Shown here piece by piece: positions 34,397 to 42,987 of a stretch of DNA of 64,000 nt (its first letter is position 1; every line of letters begins with the position of its first letter). Under the pieces are notes generated by a model, which saw only the letters and a list, made by a program, of their open reading frames with translations, did no database searches and was not told the origin of the DNA. The DNA is from Hyphomicrobiales bacterium. Lineage in GTDB: Bacteria; Pseudomonadota; Alphaproteobacteria; Rhizobiales; Rhizobiaceae. Location of the stretch: positions 372,001 through 436,000 of the forward strand of contig UCLB01000007.1 of the NCBI GenBank assembly GCA_900473205.1, read 5' to 3'. The translations under genes and the position numbers were made by a program.

Positions 34397-35803
34397 ATGA
34401 ACAGACTTTCCAACTCCACCGCCCTGCCTGCGGCCGTCTCGGTTCCAGCCTTCGATCGCAAGGCGCTGAAACCGGGCATCGTTCATATCGGGCTTGGCGC
34501 GTTTCATCGGTGCCATCAGGCGGTCTACACACAAAAGGCGCTCGAGACGAGTTTCGGCCCCTGGGGCATTGTTGCCGTCAATCTGCGCTCGGCGGAGCCG
34601 GTAAAAGCGCTGGCTGAGCAGGACGGGCTTTATTCCATCATGGTGCGCAGTGCTGAAGGTGACAGCGCCGAGGTCATCGGCGCAACGGTTGACTGGCTGT
34701 GCGCAGCGGACCGGCGGGAGGATGTGCTCGACTATCTCTCCAGCCCGGATATTCGCATTGTGACGTTGACGGTGAGCGAAAAGGCCTATGGGCTCGATCC
34801 TGTGACGGGCGGCCTCGATTTCAAGCATCCGGCCATTGCTGCGGATCTTGCAAACCCGCAGGCACCTGTCGGCGCCGTCGGTTTTCTGGTGGAGGGGCTG
34901 GCTAGACGCCGGGAGCGCGGCATTCCCCCTTTTACGGTTCTGTGCTGCGATAATCTTCCATCCAATGGCCATGTGGTGCGCCGTCTGGTGCTGGACATGG
35001 CGCGGCGGCGGGATGCCGTGCTGGCGCGGTGGATAGAAGAAGAGGGCAGGTTCCCATGCAGCATGGTAGATCGCATCGTGCCCGCCGCGACGGATGAAAC
35101 ACTCGCGCGCGCAGCGCAGGTGCTGGGTGTGGAAGACAGTCTTGCGCTCGACACCGAACCCTTCATGCAATGGGTGATCGAGGATGATTTCGTGTCCGGC
35201 AGACCTCAATGGGAGGCGGCAGGCGCGGTGTTTGCGCAGGCGGTTGCCCCTTACGAAGACATGAAGCTGCGATTGCTCAACGGCTCCCACACGCTGATTG
35301 CGCATCTGGGCATTCTGCATGATCTGGAATTCGTTCGAGACGTCATGGCCGTGCCGGAATTCGTTCAAATCGTCGAACGTCATATGCAGGCGGCTGCGGC
35401 AACGCTGGAGCCAGTCCCCGGCATCGATCTGCCATTTTACAGAAACCAGCTTCTCGAACGTTTCGCTAACCCAACCATTGCCCATCGCAACGAACAGATT
35501 GCCATGGATACAAGCCAGAAACTGCCGCAACGCATTCTGGCAGCAGCAGTTGAGACCCTCAAAGCTGGCGGTAACGCTGCCGAATTCGCTTATGTCGTCG
35601 CGCTCTGGATTGCGTCCATCCACAAGCGTGGTGATTTGAACGACCCGCGCCGTGATGAGATTCTGGCGGCGGCGAAGCGGTTGGACAGCAATGATCCTTC
35701 AGCGGCGTTTTTCGCTGTCGAGGGATTGTTTTTGCCGGAGCTGGTTCAGAACCGTGACTGGCGGGATTTGGTCAATGGCGAGTTGCAAAAGCTTTCAGCC
35801 TGA
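34397..35803 (+). CDS. D-mannonate oxidoreductase / mannitol dehydrogenase family (UxuB-like)
   Basis: A 468-residue polyol-specific long-chain dehydrogenase. The N-terminal IVHIGLGAFHRCHQAVYT binds NAD(H). KAYGLDP near residue 145, CCDNLPSNGHVVRRLVLDMA near 195, DRIVPAATDE near 240 and KLRLLNGSHTLIAHLG near 295, with the catalytic Lys, are family marks. In this context it most likely reduces D-fructuronate to D-mannonate for UxuA. The frame is open from 34346 inside uxuA, but the ATG at 34397, five bases after the uxuA stop, gives the normal N-terminus. Last gene before a strong terminator. Confidence 0.88.
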   Translation: MNRLSNSTALPAAVSVPAFDRKALKPGIVHIGLGAFHRCHQAVYTQKALETSFGPWGIVAVNLRSAEPVKALAEQDGLYSIMVRSAEGDSAEVIGATVDWLCAADRREDVLDYLSSPDIRIVTLTVSEKAYGLDPVTGGLDFKHPAIAADLANPQAPVGAVGFLVEGLARRRERGIPPFTVLCCDNLPSNGHVVRRLVLDMARRRDAVLARWIEEEGRFPCSMVDRIVPAATDETLARAAQVLGVEDSLALDTEPFMQWVIEDDFVSGRPQWEAAGAVFAQAVAPYEDMKLRLLNGSHTLIAHLGILHDLEFVRDVMAVPEFVQIVERHMQAAAATLEPVPGIDLPFYRNQLLERFANPTIAHRNEQIAMDTSQKLPQRILAAAVETLKAGGNAAEFAYVVALWIASIHKRGDLNDPRRDEILAAAKRLDSNDPSAAFFAVEGLFLPELVQNRDWRDLVNGELQKLSA

Positions 35804-35812
35804 TTCAGCAAC

Positions 35813-35844
35813 AAAAAACCCGGCGAGATCATCGCCGGGTTTTT
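35813..35844. terminator. bidirectional terminator after uxuB-like gene
   Basis: AAAAAA, then CCCGGCGA (35819-35826), loop GATCA, TCGCCGGG (35832-35839) and TTTTT. A-run before and T-run after suit both the plus-strand operon and the convergent MFS gene. Confidence 0.85.
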
Positions 35845-35866
35845 CATTATTAAGCTTTTCCTCTGT

Positions 35867-35897
35867 CGTCATCCTCGGGACAAGCGCGGGGATGACG
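35867..35897. repeat. short intergenic palindromic element
   Basis: CGTCATCC (35867-35874) and GGATGACG (35890-35897) flank a G-rich centre containing TCGGGACAAGCGCG. Elements with CGTCATCC arms and a CGGGACAAG-like core are scattered between genes in Rhizobiales genomes, as I recall. I saw one clear copy here. Confidence 0.4.
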
Positions 35898-35931
35898 TTG
35901 AGGGCGAAGGCATGCCTTCATTCCATCAGGA

Positions 35932-37818
35932 CTATTCCATCTTGTGGATATCACGGTCCTTGGTTTCCGGCAGGAACAGCAGGCCGAAGACCAGTGTGAT
36001 GCCTGCGAAGACGATCGGGTACCAGAGGCCGTAGTAGATATCGCCCTTGGCGGCACTCATGGCGAATGCGGTCGCGGGCAGAAGGCCACCGAACCAGCCG
36101 TTACCGATGTGGTAGGGCAGGGACATGCCGGAGTAGCGGATGCGAGTCGGGAAGAGTTCGACCAGCAATGCTGCAATCGGGCCGTAGACCATCGTCACGT
36201 AGATGACGAGGACGGTGAGAACAGCGATGATGACGATCCAGTTGACCGCAGCAGGATCGGCAACCATGGCAAAGGCGCCGCCACCAGCCACGGTGTAGAC
36301 AGCCATATCTGTTGCGCCGTTCAGTTCCGCAGGTGTCATCAGCTTGTCTGCCACCAGCTTATCGGCAGGCACCGTCTTTGCCGGTGTTGCGCGGACCGCA
36401 TCGGCATTGAGGCCGAGTTCAGGGTTTGCAGCAATGAAGGCGTCGAGCTTGGCAGCCGGCACCTGTGCGGCACCACGCACCAGCGGATAACCGCTGTCAT
36501 GAAGTGCGATGTTGATCTGCTTCTGGAATGTCCGGTCATTGGCGGCGGCATTGGCACCCGCTGCAACGGCGTCGTAGCCAGTGATCGTCTTGTCACCGAT
36601 CTTGACCGTTGCGGGCTGGCCCGCAGGACCATTCACCACATCGTATGGCACCGAGTTTCTGGTGAGGAACGAGGTGGCAATATCGCAGGACGTGGTGAAT
36701 TTCGCCGTGCCAGTCGGGTTGAACTGGAAGCGGCAATCGCCAGGCGCAGCGGTTACGGTCGCACGAACAGAGGCCTGAGCCTGTGCGAGTGCAGGGTTAC
36801 CTGCCCATGTCAGTGCCTTGAACAGCGGGAAGTAGGTCAGCATGGCCAGAACGAGGCCTGCCATGATGATCGGCTTGCGACCGATCTTGTCGGAGAGCCA
36901 ACCGAACAGAACGAAGAAGCCGGTGCCGAGAAGCAGGGCGCAGGCAACCATGATATTGGCGGACTGCCCGTCTACCTTCAGAATGCTTTGCAGGAAGAAC
37001 AGGGCATAGAACTGACCCGTGTACCAGACGACGGCCTGACCGATGACGGCGCCGACGAGGGCGATGATGGCGATCTTGGCGTTCTTCCACTGGCCGAAGG
37101 CTTCGCTGAGGGGTGCTTTCGATGTCTTGCCCTCTTCCTTCATCTTCTTGAAGGCAGGGGATTCGTTCATCTTCAGACGAATCCAGACCGACACGCCGAG
37201 CAGAATGACGGACAGCAGGAACGGAATGCGCCAGCCCCAATCGGCAAAGGCCTCACGACCGACGGCAAACTGGACGCCTAGGATGACGACGAGGGACAGG
37301 AAGAGACCGAGCGTTGCGGTGGTCTGAATCCACGAGGTGTAATAACCGCGGCGGCCATTGGGTGCGTGTTCCGCCACATAGGTTGCCGCACCGCCATATT
37401 CACCGCCCAGCGCCAGGCCCTGAAGCATGCGCAGGATGATGAGGATGATGGGGGCTGCGATGCCGATCTGCGCCGCGCCTGGCAGAATGCCGACGACGAA
37501 GGTCGAAAAACCCATGATCAGAATGGTGATAAGGAAGGTGTATTTACGTCCGACGATGTCGCCCAGACGCCCGAACACCAGCGCGCCGAAAGGACGGACG
37601 AGAAAGCCTGCCGCAAAGGCCAGAAGTGCGAAGATGTTGCGCGTCGTTTCCGGATACTGGCTGAAGAAGTTCGCGCCGATATAGATGGCCAGCGAGCCGT
37701 AAAGATAAAAGTCGTACCACTCGAACACTGTTCCCAGAGAAGAGGCGAAAATCACCTTCTTCTCTTCCCCCGTCATGGGACGGGCCTTCTCCGCTGTCGC
37801 GGTTGCTACATTCGCCAT
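35932..37818 (-). CDS. MHS-type MFS transporter with large extramembrane insertion
   Basis: A 628-residue member of the metabolite:H+ symporter branch of the MFS. It shows SSLGTVFEWYDFYLYG at the start, GRLGDIVGRKYTF (the loop 2-3 signature) near residue 85 and LALGGEYGGAATYVAEHAP near 135, all typical of MHS proteins for shikimate, citrate, proline or ketoglutarate. Normal members have about 430-450 residues. Here an Ala- and polar-rich block of about 180 residues (about 340-520, positions 36246-36801) is inserted between helices 9 and 10. ATG at 37818 with GGAGG is preferred over an upstream codon at 37851. Substrate unknown. Confidence 0.88.
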   Translation of the reverse strand: MANVATATAEKARPMTGEEKKVIFASSLGTVFEWYDFYLYGSLAIYIGANFFSQYPETTRNIFALLAFAAGFLVRPFGALVFGRLGDIVGRKYTFLITILIMGFSTFVVGILPGAAQIGIAAPIILIILRMLQGLALGGEYGGAATYVAEHAPNGRRGYYTSWIQTTATLGLFLSLVVILGVQFAVGREAFADWGWRIPFLLSVILLGVSVWIRLKMNESPAFKKMKEEGKTSKAPLSEAFGQWKNAKIAIIALVGAVIGQAVVWYTGQFYALFFLQSILKVDGQSANIMVACALLLGTGFFVLFGWLSDKIGRKPIIMAGLVLAMLTYFPLFKALTWAGNPALAQAQASVRATVTAAPGDCRFQFNPTGTAKFTTSCDIATSFLTRNSVPYDVVNGPAGQPATVKIGDKTITGYDAVAAGANAAANDRTFQKQINIALHDSGYPLVRGAAQVPAAKLDAFIAANPELGLNADAVRATPAKTVPADKLVADKLMTPAELNGATDMAVYTVAGGGAFAMVADPAAVNWIVIIAVLTVLVIYVTMVYGPIAALLVELFPTRIRYSGMSLPYHIGNGWFGGLLPATAFAMSAAKGDIYYGLWYPIVFAGITLVFGLLFLPETKDRDIHKME

Positions 37819-38039
37819 TGTCTGTCCTCCACAGATGTCAAAACGACACATCGCAGCAGCCCGACTCTCCTCCAGGCTGCCCTTTCGGCGCGATGCACCT
37901 GACCACAGATTGACAGAAAATTAACAAAAGGAAGAGCGATGCTTTCGGCTTATGACTTTAGTCTAATGTTGAGCATCGTAAATCTTGCGCTCCCGCGCGG
38001 CTTTGCCCGCGTCCGAACGGAATTGCCATCTGTTTGCGC

Positions 38040-38067
38040 TTGACAGAAAATACAAACACCATAATAG
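38040..38067 (+). promoter_or_regulatory. putative promoter upstream of asd
   Basis: TTGACA (38040-38045) is followed 16 bases later by TAATAG (38062-38067). The -35 is perfect and the -10 is partial. It would transcribe the small ORF at 38093 and asd. Confidence 0.45.
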
Positions 38068-38092
38068 CTTTGCCACGAAAAGGAGCACGATC

Positions 38093-38212
38093 TTGATCAG
38101 ACATGTCCACGACATGGTTGTCATGCACAATCCGGCAGAGCCTGCCGGTGATCTGTCGCGCTTTTCTGGTTCCATCCGAATTACGGCCAAAACGACGATT
38201 AAAACCGTCTAA
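38093..38212 (+). CDS. candidate small protein (39 aa) upstream of asd
   Basis: TTG at 38093 has AAAAGGAG seven bases upstream, one of the better ribosome sites of the region, and about 25 bases downstream of the putative promoter. The product starts MIRHVHDMVVMHNPAEP and ends in a basic, Thr-rich tail (RITAKTTIKTV). I do not recognise it. It could be a small protein, or a leader ORF for asd, whose start lies 107 bases downstream. Confidence 0.35.
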   Translation: MIRHVHDMVVMHNPAEPAGDLSRFSGSIRITAKTTIKTV

Positions 38213-38319
38213 CGTCTCTGGCCCGCCGCTCTCTCCCCGGTTTGGTCGGGGAAGAAGGAAGCCGCAGTTATGCGGGTTCCCCTCACCAAAAAGAGGAGAG
38301 GCAGAAAGAGAGCTTTATC

Positions 38320-39354
38320 ATGGGTTTCAAAGTTGCAATCGCAGGCGCTACCGGCAATGTCGGTCGTGAAATGCTCAATATTCTCGCCGAGCGCGGGTTT
38401 CCGGCAGACGAAGTCGTTCCTCTGGCCTCTGCCCGCAGCCAGGGCACGGAAGTTTCTTACGGCGACCGCACGCTGAAGGTTTCCAATCTGGAGAATTACG
38501 ATTTCTCCGATACGGATATTTGCCTGATGTCGGCTGGTGGCGATGTCTCCAAGAAGTGGTCGCCAAAGATCGGCGCGCAGGGCTGCGTCGTTATCGATAA
38601 CTCGTCCGCATGGCGTTACGATCAGGACGTTCCTTTGATCGTGCCGGAAGTCAACGCCGATGCCATCGAAGGCTTTACCAAGCGCAACATCATTGCCAAC
38701 CCCAATTGCTCCACGGCGCAGCTCGTCGTTGCCCTAAAGCCGCTGCATGATTTCGCAAAGATCAAGCGCGTTGTCGTCTCAACCTACCAGTCCGTTTCCG
38801 GTGCTGGCAAGGAAGGCATGGACGAACTGTTCCAGCAGACCCGTGCGGTTTTCGTGGCAGACCCGATCGAAGCCAAGAAGTTCACCAAGCGCATCGCCTT
38901 CAACGTCATTCCGCACATCGATGTGTTCATGGAAGACGGTTACACGAAGGAAGAGTGGAAGGTTCTGGCCGAAACCAAGAAGCTGCTCGACCCGAAGATC
39001 AAGGTCACATGCACCGCTGTGCGCGTTCCCGTATTCATCGGTCACTCAGAGTCGGTCAACATCGAATTCGAAAACGAAATCACTGCCGATCAAGCCCGCG
39101 ATATCCTGCGCGAAGCACCGGGTTGCCTCGTCATCGACAAGCATGAAAACGGCGGATACATCACACCGGTCGAGTGCGCTGGCGAAGATGCGACCTATAT
39201 TTCGCGTATCCGCGAGGACGCAACCGTTGAAAATGGCCTCAACATCTGGGTCGTCTCGGACAACCTTCGCAAGGGTGCAGCCCTCAACGCCATCCAGATT
39301 GCCGAGCTGCTCGTCAATCGTGGCCTGATCAAGCCGCGCAAGGCCGCAGCCTGA
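38320..39354 (+). CDS. asd: aspartate-semialdehyde dehydrogenase
   Basis: A 344-residue enzyme that reduces aspartyl phosphate to aspartate semialdehyde with NADPH, the branch point to diaminopimelate/lysine, threonine and methionine. The NADP site is VAIAGATGNVGREML at the start. The catalytic Cys is in NIIANPNCSTAQLV near residue 128, QSVSGAGKEGMDEL lies near 155-170, and the substrate-binding His is in TCTAVRVPVFIGHSESVNIE near 237-250. The frame is open from 38242, but family length and AAAGAGAG support the ATG at 38320. Because the gene is normally essential, its place near repABC marks this replicon as a chromid. Confidence 0.96.
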   Translation: MGFKVAIAGATGNVGREMLNILAERGFPADEVVPLASARSQGTEVSYGDRTLKVSNLENYDFSDTDICLMSAGGDVSKKWSPKIGAQGCVVIDNSSAWRYDQDVPLIVPEVNADAIEGFTKRNIIANPNCSTAQLVVALKPLHDFAKIKRVVVSTYQSVSGAGKEGMDELFQQTRAVFVADPIEAKKFTKRIAFNVIPHIDVFMEDGYTKEEWKVLAETKKLLDPKIKVTCTAVRVPVFIGHSESVNIEFENEITADQARDILREAPGCLVIDKHENGGYITPVECAGEDATYISRIREDATVENGLNIWVVSDNLRKGAALNAIQIAELLVNRGLIKPRKAAA

Positions 39355-39381
39355 TACGGTTTTTTAATAAACATTAACTAT

Positions 39382-39417
39382 AACCCGTCCATTACACTGC
39401 TGGAATGGGCGGGTTTT
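39382..39417 (+). terminator. terminator after asd
   Basis: AACCCGTCCATT (39382-39393) pairs with AATGGGCGGGTT (39404-39415) through one G-T pair and a ten-base loop, followed by TTTT overlapping the end of the stem. A clear Rho-independent terminator 28 bases after the asd stop. Confidence 0.85.
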
Positions 39418-39547
39418 CTGGTGTTTTGTTATCACGGGCAGTTTATTTGCCGGTTATGACATAGCTAGGCAATTTGAAACTCGGCGAATTCTCTGTGGTG
39501 TTGCGACAGGGCTGGGTATAATCCCAAAATATTGAAGGCAGATTCTG

Positions 39548-40363
39548 ATGCGGGCAATGAAAGCTTTTTCCGTTGGCGTGGTAATGGTTGCGGCACTGGC
39601 GGCGACGCCGGTTCTGGCGGCGCAATGCGGCAATACATCGGCAGGCTTCAATGCCTGGGTCGGCGCGTTCAAGCAGGAAGCGGCTGGTCGTGGCGTCAGC
39701 GCCTCCGTTCTGGACCGTGCCTTCTCGAATGTATCCTATAATCAGGCAACGATCCGTGCGGACCGTGGCCAGCACAGCTTCAAACTCTCCTTTGACCAGT
39801 TCATGCAGAAGCGTGGCGGTCAGGCTATCATTTCTCGTGGCAAGGCCATGAAGAAGAACAATGCAGCACTGTTTGCCAATATCGAGCGCGCTTACGGCGT
39901 GCCAGCTGGTCCGCTTCTGGCCATCTGGGGCATGGAAACAGGCTTCGGCGGCTTCATGGGCAACCAGCACACGCTGTCTGCCGTCGCCACGCTGTCCTAT
40001 GACTGCCGTCGTTCGGACTACTTCACCGAACAGCTCTACGCAGCCCTGAAGCTGGTGGGAAGCGGCAATCTGAGCATCACGGCCAAGGGCGCTGCCCATG
40101 GCGAAATCGGCCAGACGCAGTTCCTGCCGCTTAACGTCGTGCGCTACGGCGTCGATTTCGACCGTGACGGTCGTATCGATCTGGTCGGCTCGCGCGCCGA
40201 TGCTCTGGCATCCACTGCGAACTTCCTCGTAGGCCACGGCTGGCAGCGCGGTGCGGGATATCAGCAGGGTCAGACGAACTTCTCTGCCATTCAGGGCTGG
40301 AATGCGGCCAGCGTTTACCAGCAGTCGATTGCTTACATCGGCAAGGCTATCGACGGCCAATAA
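39548..40363 (+). CDS. lytic murein transglycosylase, MltB/SLT_2 type
   Basis: A 271-residue secreted enzyme that cleaves the MurNAc-GlcNAc bond of peptidoglycan to give 1,6-anhydro ends. Signal peptide to about residue 25 (ATPVLAA). The MltB fold is seen in VLDRAFSNVSYN and the catalytic Glu130 in LLAIWGMETGFGG, followed by TLSAVATLSYDCRRSDYF and GAAHGEIGQTQFLPLNVVRYGVDFDRDG. There is no lipobox, so it is probably soluble in the periplasm. GAAGG precedes the start; an ATG three codons later is also possible. Monocistronic between terminators. Confidence 0.9.
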   Translation: MRAMKAFSVGVVMVAALAATPVLAAQCGNTSAGFNAWVGAFKQEAAGRGVSASVLDRAFSNVSYNQATIRADRGQHSFKLSFDQFMQKRGGQAIISRGKAMKKNNAALFANIERAYGVPAGPLLAIWGMETGFGGFMGNQHTLSAVATLSYDCRRSDYFTEQLYAALKLVGSGNLSITAKGAAHGEIGQTQFLPLNVVRYGVDFDRDGRIDLVGSRADALASTANFLVGHGWQRGAGYQQGQTNFSAIQGWNAASVYQQSIAYIGKAIDGQ

Positions 40364-40444
40364 GCCTAGAGGTCTCTTCCGTCACCCCGCATCAGGTGCG
40401 TGGTGAGGGCGTCGTTAGCATAACGTTAGCGTCAATCTTCTTGA

Positions 40445-41086
40445 TCAGGCATTCGGGCGGCGAAAGTCGCCCGTTTTGCCGTCCATCACCCACAATTCGC
40501 CGGTGGAAATATCGAACCAGGCGCCATGCAGCTTGACCTTGCCTGCCACTTCCTGCGCCTTGACGAAGGGGAAGGCGCGCAGGTTGCTGATGGAATTGCG
40601 GATGGACACACGCTCCAGCGCGGTCTGGCGCTCGGAAGCGGTCATCACGTCGTTGCTCTGGATTTGCTCGGCAGCTGACTTGACCATGTTCATCCATTTG
40701 CCGATGAAGTCACCCGGAGACAGGGATTCGAAGTTGGGGTCGAGCGCGGCCTGAATACCACCGCAGCGACCGTGGCCCATGACCACGATGTCTTTGACCT
40801 TCAAAACCTGCACGGCATATTCAATTGCCGCGGATGTGGCGTGGAACTGGCCGTCGGGCTCGAAGGGCGGCACCATATTGGCGACGTTTCTCATGACGAA
40901 GAGTTCTCCCGGGCCGCAATCGAAAATGGTTTCCGGTGCGGAACGGGAGTCACAACAGGCGATAATGAGGGTCTGCGGCTTTTGGCCGGTATCTGCCAGT
41001 GCGCGATATCTCTCGCGCTCATCGGTGTAACGCCCGGTCATGAAGTTGGTGTAGCCGGTGAGAAGGTATTCTGGAAAATCGCTCAT
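40445..41086 (-). CDS. beta-class carbonic anhydrase
   Basis: A 213-residue cytoplasmic enzyme interconverting CO2 and bicarbonate. The zinc ligands are visible: Cys44 of CCDSR with the Asp46-Arg48 dyad, His105 and Cys108 in VMGHGRCGG. GPGELFVMRNVANMVPP near residue 58-74 and SAAIEYAVQVLKVKDIVV near 85-102 are the other conserved blocks. An in-frame TTG at 41125 would add 13 residues without family support. It may be transcribed with the pyridoxal kinase gene 75 bases upstream. Confidence 0.94.
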   Translation of the reverse strand: MSDFPEYLLTGYTNFMTGRYTDERERYRALADTGQKPQTLIIACCDSRSAPETIFDCGPGELFVMRNVANMVPPFEPDGQFHATSAAIEYAVQVLKVKDIVVMGHGRCGGIQAALDPNFESLSPGDFIGKWMNMVKSAAEQIQSNDVMTASERQTALERVSIRNSISNLRAFPFVKAQEVAGKVKLHGAWFDISTGELWVMDGKTGDFRRPNA

Positions 41087-41161
41087 GATATCGCAGTACC
41101 GTTGTCTTGGGGCCGGGCTCGTCAATGAACCGGCCTATGTTGAAACCCGTTTTTCGCTCCG

Positions 41162-42037
41162 CTATTTGCGCTTGCTTCGCGAAGGATGCAAGAGATGACG
41201 CATCTGAACCATGGCCATGGGCGTGGAAAGACTGGACGCATCCGTCTCCAAAGTCAGCTCATTGACGCCACGTTTCATGGTGCGCGCCAGCACTTCGAAG
41301 ACGCTGGCGGTTGCCAGTTGTAGCGCTTTTTCATCGTCCATGCCCTGCAGCAGCCGTGCCAGAAACAGCGCTGCGAGAAGATCGCCAAGACCGTTCGGCA
41401 CATTCTCAATTGCGCGATGCTCAGCCAGAAGCGCGTGACGACCGCTGAGGAAAAGATTGCCAATGCCGCCCGCCATCATCGGCACGGCTGATGTTACCAG
41501 CATTTTCGCCGGTCCAAGCGCCAAAGCCGCATCCATGATCTCGTTGTTCGTCTCAAGCTCTGCGCCGCTCATCCACGCCAACTCATAGCGGTTGGGCGTG
41601 CAGACGGTTGCCAGCGGCACCAACTCGTCACGAATGGCCTGTGCCGTTTCAATCGGCACATAAAGCCCGCCCTTGTCTCCCATCACGGGGTCGCAGACAT
41701 AGATGAGGTCGGGGTTGCGCTCTTTCATGCTTCGAATGAGCCGGGCGACGGAGTGCACCTGATCGGCGCTGCCGAAATAGCCGGTCAGGATGGCGCGGAC
41801 TTCGCCCGCCCATTTGGAGCCGGCCAAATCCTGCATGGCCTTGTCGAATTCGCCGTTGTCGAAGCGCAACCTCGTCGAAGGTCCGTGGCCGGGGTGCCAG
41901 GGCATGACGATTGTCGGAACGGCCCAGACCGGGAAACCGAGGGTCTCCAGCCCGAAAACGACGGCCCTGTTGCCGACGGAGCCACGCATGACGTGGCTGG
42001 AAATAACGATGACGGAGCCGTTGGTGTTTTCCTGCAT
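41162..42037 (-). CDS. pdxY: pyridoxal kinase PdxY
   Basis: A 291-residue ribokinase-like kinase that phosphorylates pyridoxal in B6 salvage. VIVISSHVMRGSVGNRAVVFGLE at the start (quoted in part) matches the PdxY SHVVxGxxGN block. YVCDPVMGDKGGLYV lies near residue 125-140, PNRYELAWMSG near 165, and NVPNGLGDLLAALFLARLL near 235-250 contains the catalytic Asp of the GxGD motif. ATG at 42100 is in frame, but 42037 gives the usual family length. No start has a strong ribosome site. Confidence 0.88.
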   Translation of the reverse strand: MQENTNGSVIVISSHVMRGSVGNRAVVFGLETLGFPVWAVPTIVMPWHPGHGPSTRLRFDNGEFDKAMQDLAGSKWAGEVRAILTGYFGSADQVHSVARLIRSMKERNPDLIYVCDPVMGDKGGLYVPIETAQAIRDELVPLATVCTPNRYELAWMSGAELETNNEIMDAALALGPAKMLVTSAVPMMAGGIGNLFLSGRHALLAEHRAIENVPNGLGDLLAALFLARLLQGMDDEKALQLATASVFEVLARTMKRGVNELTLETDASSLSTPMAMVQMRHLLHPSRSKRK

Positions 42038-42163
42038 GGCGTACTCATTCAGTTTGGCAACCGGTGCCGCGTCTGACATCACGTCTTCAGCAGCATTCAT
42101 GGCCCGTCATGGCATATTGGCCCGCCGCTTTCCACTGCTATGTCGCAGTGCGGGATACGGCAG

Positions 42164-42811
42164 CTATTTCCCGGCGCGTTCCAGTGCTTTCAGCACGGTG
42201 CGCTCGGAAAGGTTCAGATAAAGCTCCATCTGCGACGCTGCTTCCGCCACTTTGCCGCTTTCAACGAGACCGAGGATTTGATCATTCATATCCACGAAGG
42301 GAGAATGCAGCTGTTCCGGGTCGTTCAGAAGCCCGAAGCTGAGGCGCAATTCCGCCGCGACACGCGCGTAAAAATCGCTTAGGCGGCTGCTGTCGGAAAG
42401 ATCGACCACGGCGGCGTGGAAGCGCATATTGGCGCTACCCACTTCACGCCAGTCACCCAATTCGCGCTGTTTCTTGGCATGTTCAACCGCCTGCCGCATG
42501 GTGGCGACCGACGGATGTTTCTGCCAGGCCTGACGCAGGGCGCCACATTCCAGCATGCGCCGCACGCGGTAGATGTCGATGATCTGTTCCGTGCTAGGCA
42601 CTGAGACGAACACGCCGCGATTGGCCTCGTGCCGCAGCAGCCCATCCTTGGTCAGAAGCCGAAAGGCCTCCCGCAGGGAGTTTCGCGAGACATCCAGACG
42701 TTCGCTGAAGGCGGCTTCCGACAGTCTTTGGCCGGGCGTCAGCGCACCAATGATCAGAAGATCGCGAATGTCTTTGGCCACGCGGTCCGCTAGCGGCAAA
42801 GGTTCAGTCAT
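42164..42811 (-). CDS. GntR-family regulator, FCD type, divergent from the pxp operon
   Basis: A 215-residue regulator with a GntR winged helix (residues about 5-70, ADRVAKDIRDLLIIGALTPGQ and LDVSRNSLREAFRLLTKDG) and an FCD effector domain (about 80-205, with RRMLECGALRQAWQKHP, NMRFHAAVVDLSDS and FVDMNDQILGLVESG). It is divergent from the operon 43067-49253 with a 255-base shared region that holds the operator-like ATTGT-TCA-ACAAT. It therefore probably represses that operon until 5-oxoproline or a related compound appears. B. subtilis uses an unrelated IclR-type regulator (KipR) in the same place. Confidence 0.88.
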   Translation of the reverse strand: MTEPLPLADRVAKDIRDLLIIGALTPGQRLSEAAFSERLDVSRNSLREAFRLLTKDGLLRHEANRGVFVSVPSTEQIIDIYRVRRMLECGALRQAWQKHPSVATMRQAVEHAKKQRELGDWREVGSANMRFHAAVVDLSDSSRLSDFYARVAAELRLSFGLLNDPEQLHSPFVDMNDQILGLVESGKVAEAASQMELYLNLSERTVLKALERAGK

Positions 42812-42973
42812 GGCGGTCCTTCATCTGATCGTCTGTGGCGGGCAATCGCGGTTGTTGGCGTCCTGTATATCGGTTGCAATACCACAATTTATGAGCAGTA
42901 CACGTAAAAATCCTGCTTATTTTCAACGCATTCGTCCCAAATATTGCGCAGAATGAAAGAACGATAGAATTTA

Positions 42974-42986
42974 ATTGTTCAACAAT
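42974..42986. promoter_or_regulatory. putative GntR operator of the pxp operon
   Basis: ATTGT-TCA-ACAAT, a 5+3+5 dyad typical of FCD-type GntR regulators, sits one base upstream of a perfect TTGACA. A looser outer repeat (AATTGT at 42973 and ACAATT at 42991) surrounds it. Confidence 0.6.
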
Positions 42987-42987
42987 A

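Larger units (their letters stand above)
37819..38319. other. divergent intergenic region between MFS and asd
   Basis: About 500 bases. It holds the MFS promoter side, a TTGACA-led promoter reading toward asd (38040), a possible 39-codon ORF (38093-38212) and a small CCCCG-loop-CGGGG hairpin (38235-38251) in the asd leader. Nothing else recognisable. Confidence 0.5.

Noticed and set aside
35944-37281. 445-codon open frame opposite the MFS gene
   Set aside because: Antisense of a clear MHS transporter; its composition (His, Asp, Gln, Arg-rich) is that of a complementary reading of membrane helices.
38235-38251. CCCCG-loop-CGGGG hairpin in the asd leader as a riboswitch
   Set aside because: The stem is only five bases and nothing resembles the conserved lysine-riboswitch core; a riboswitch cannot be supported.
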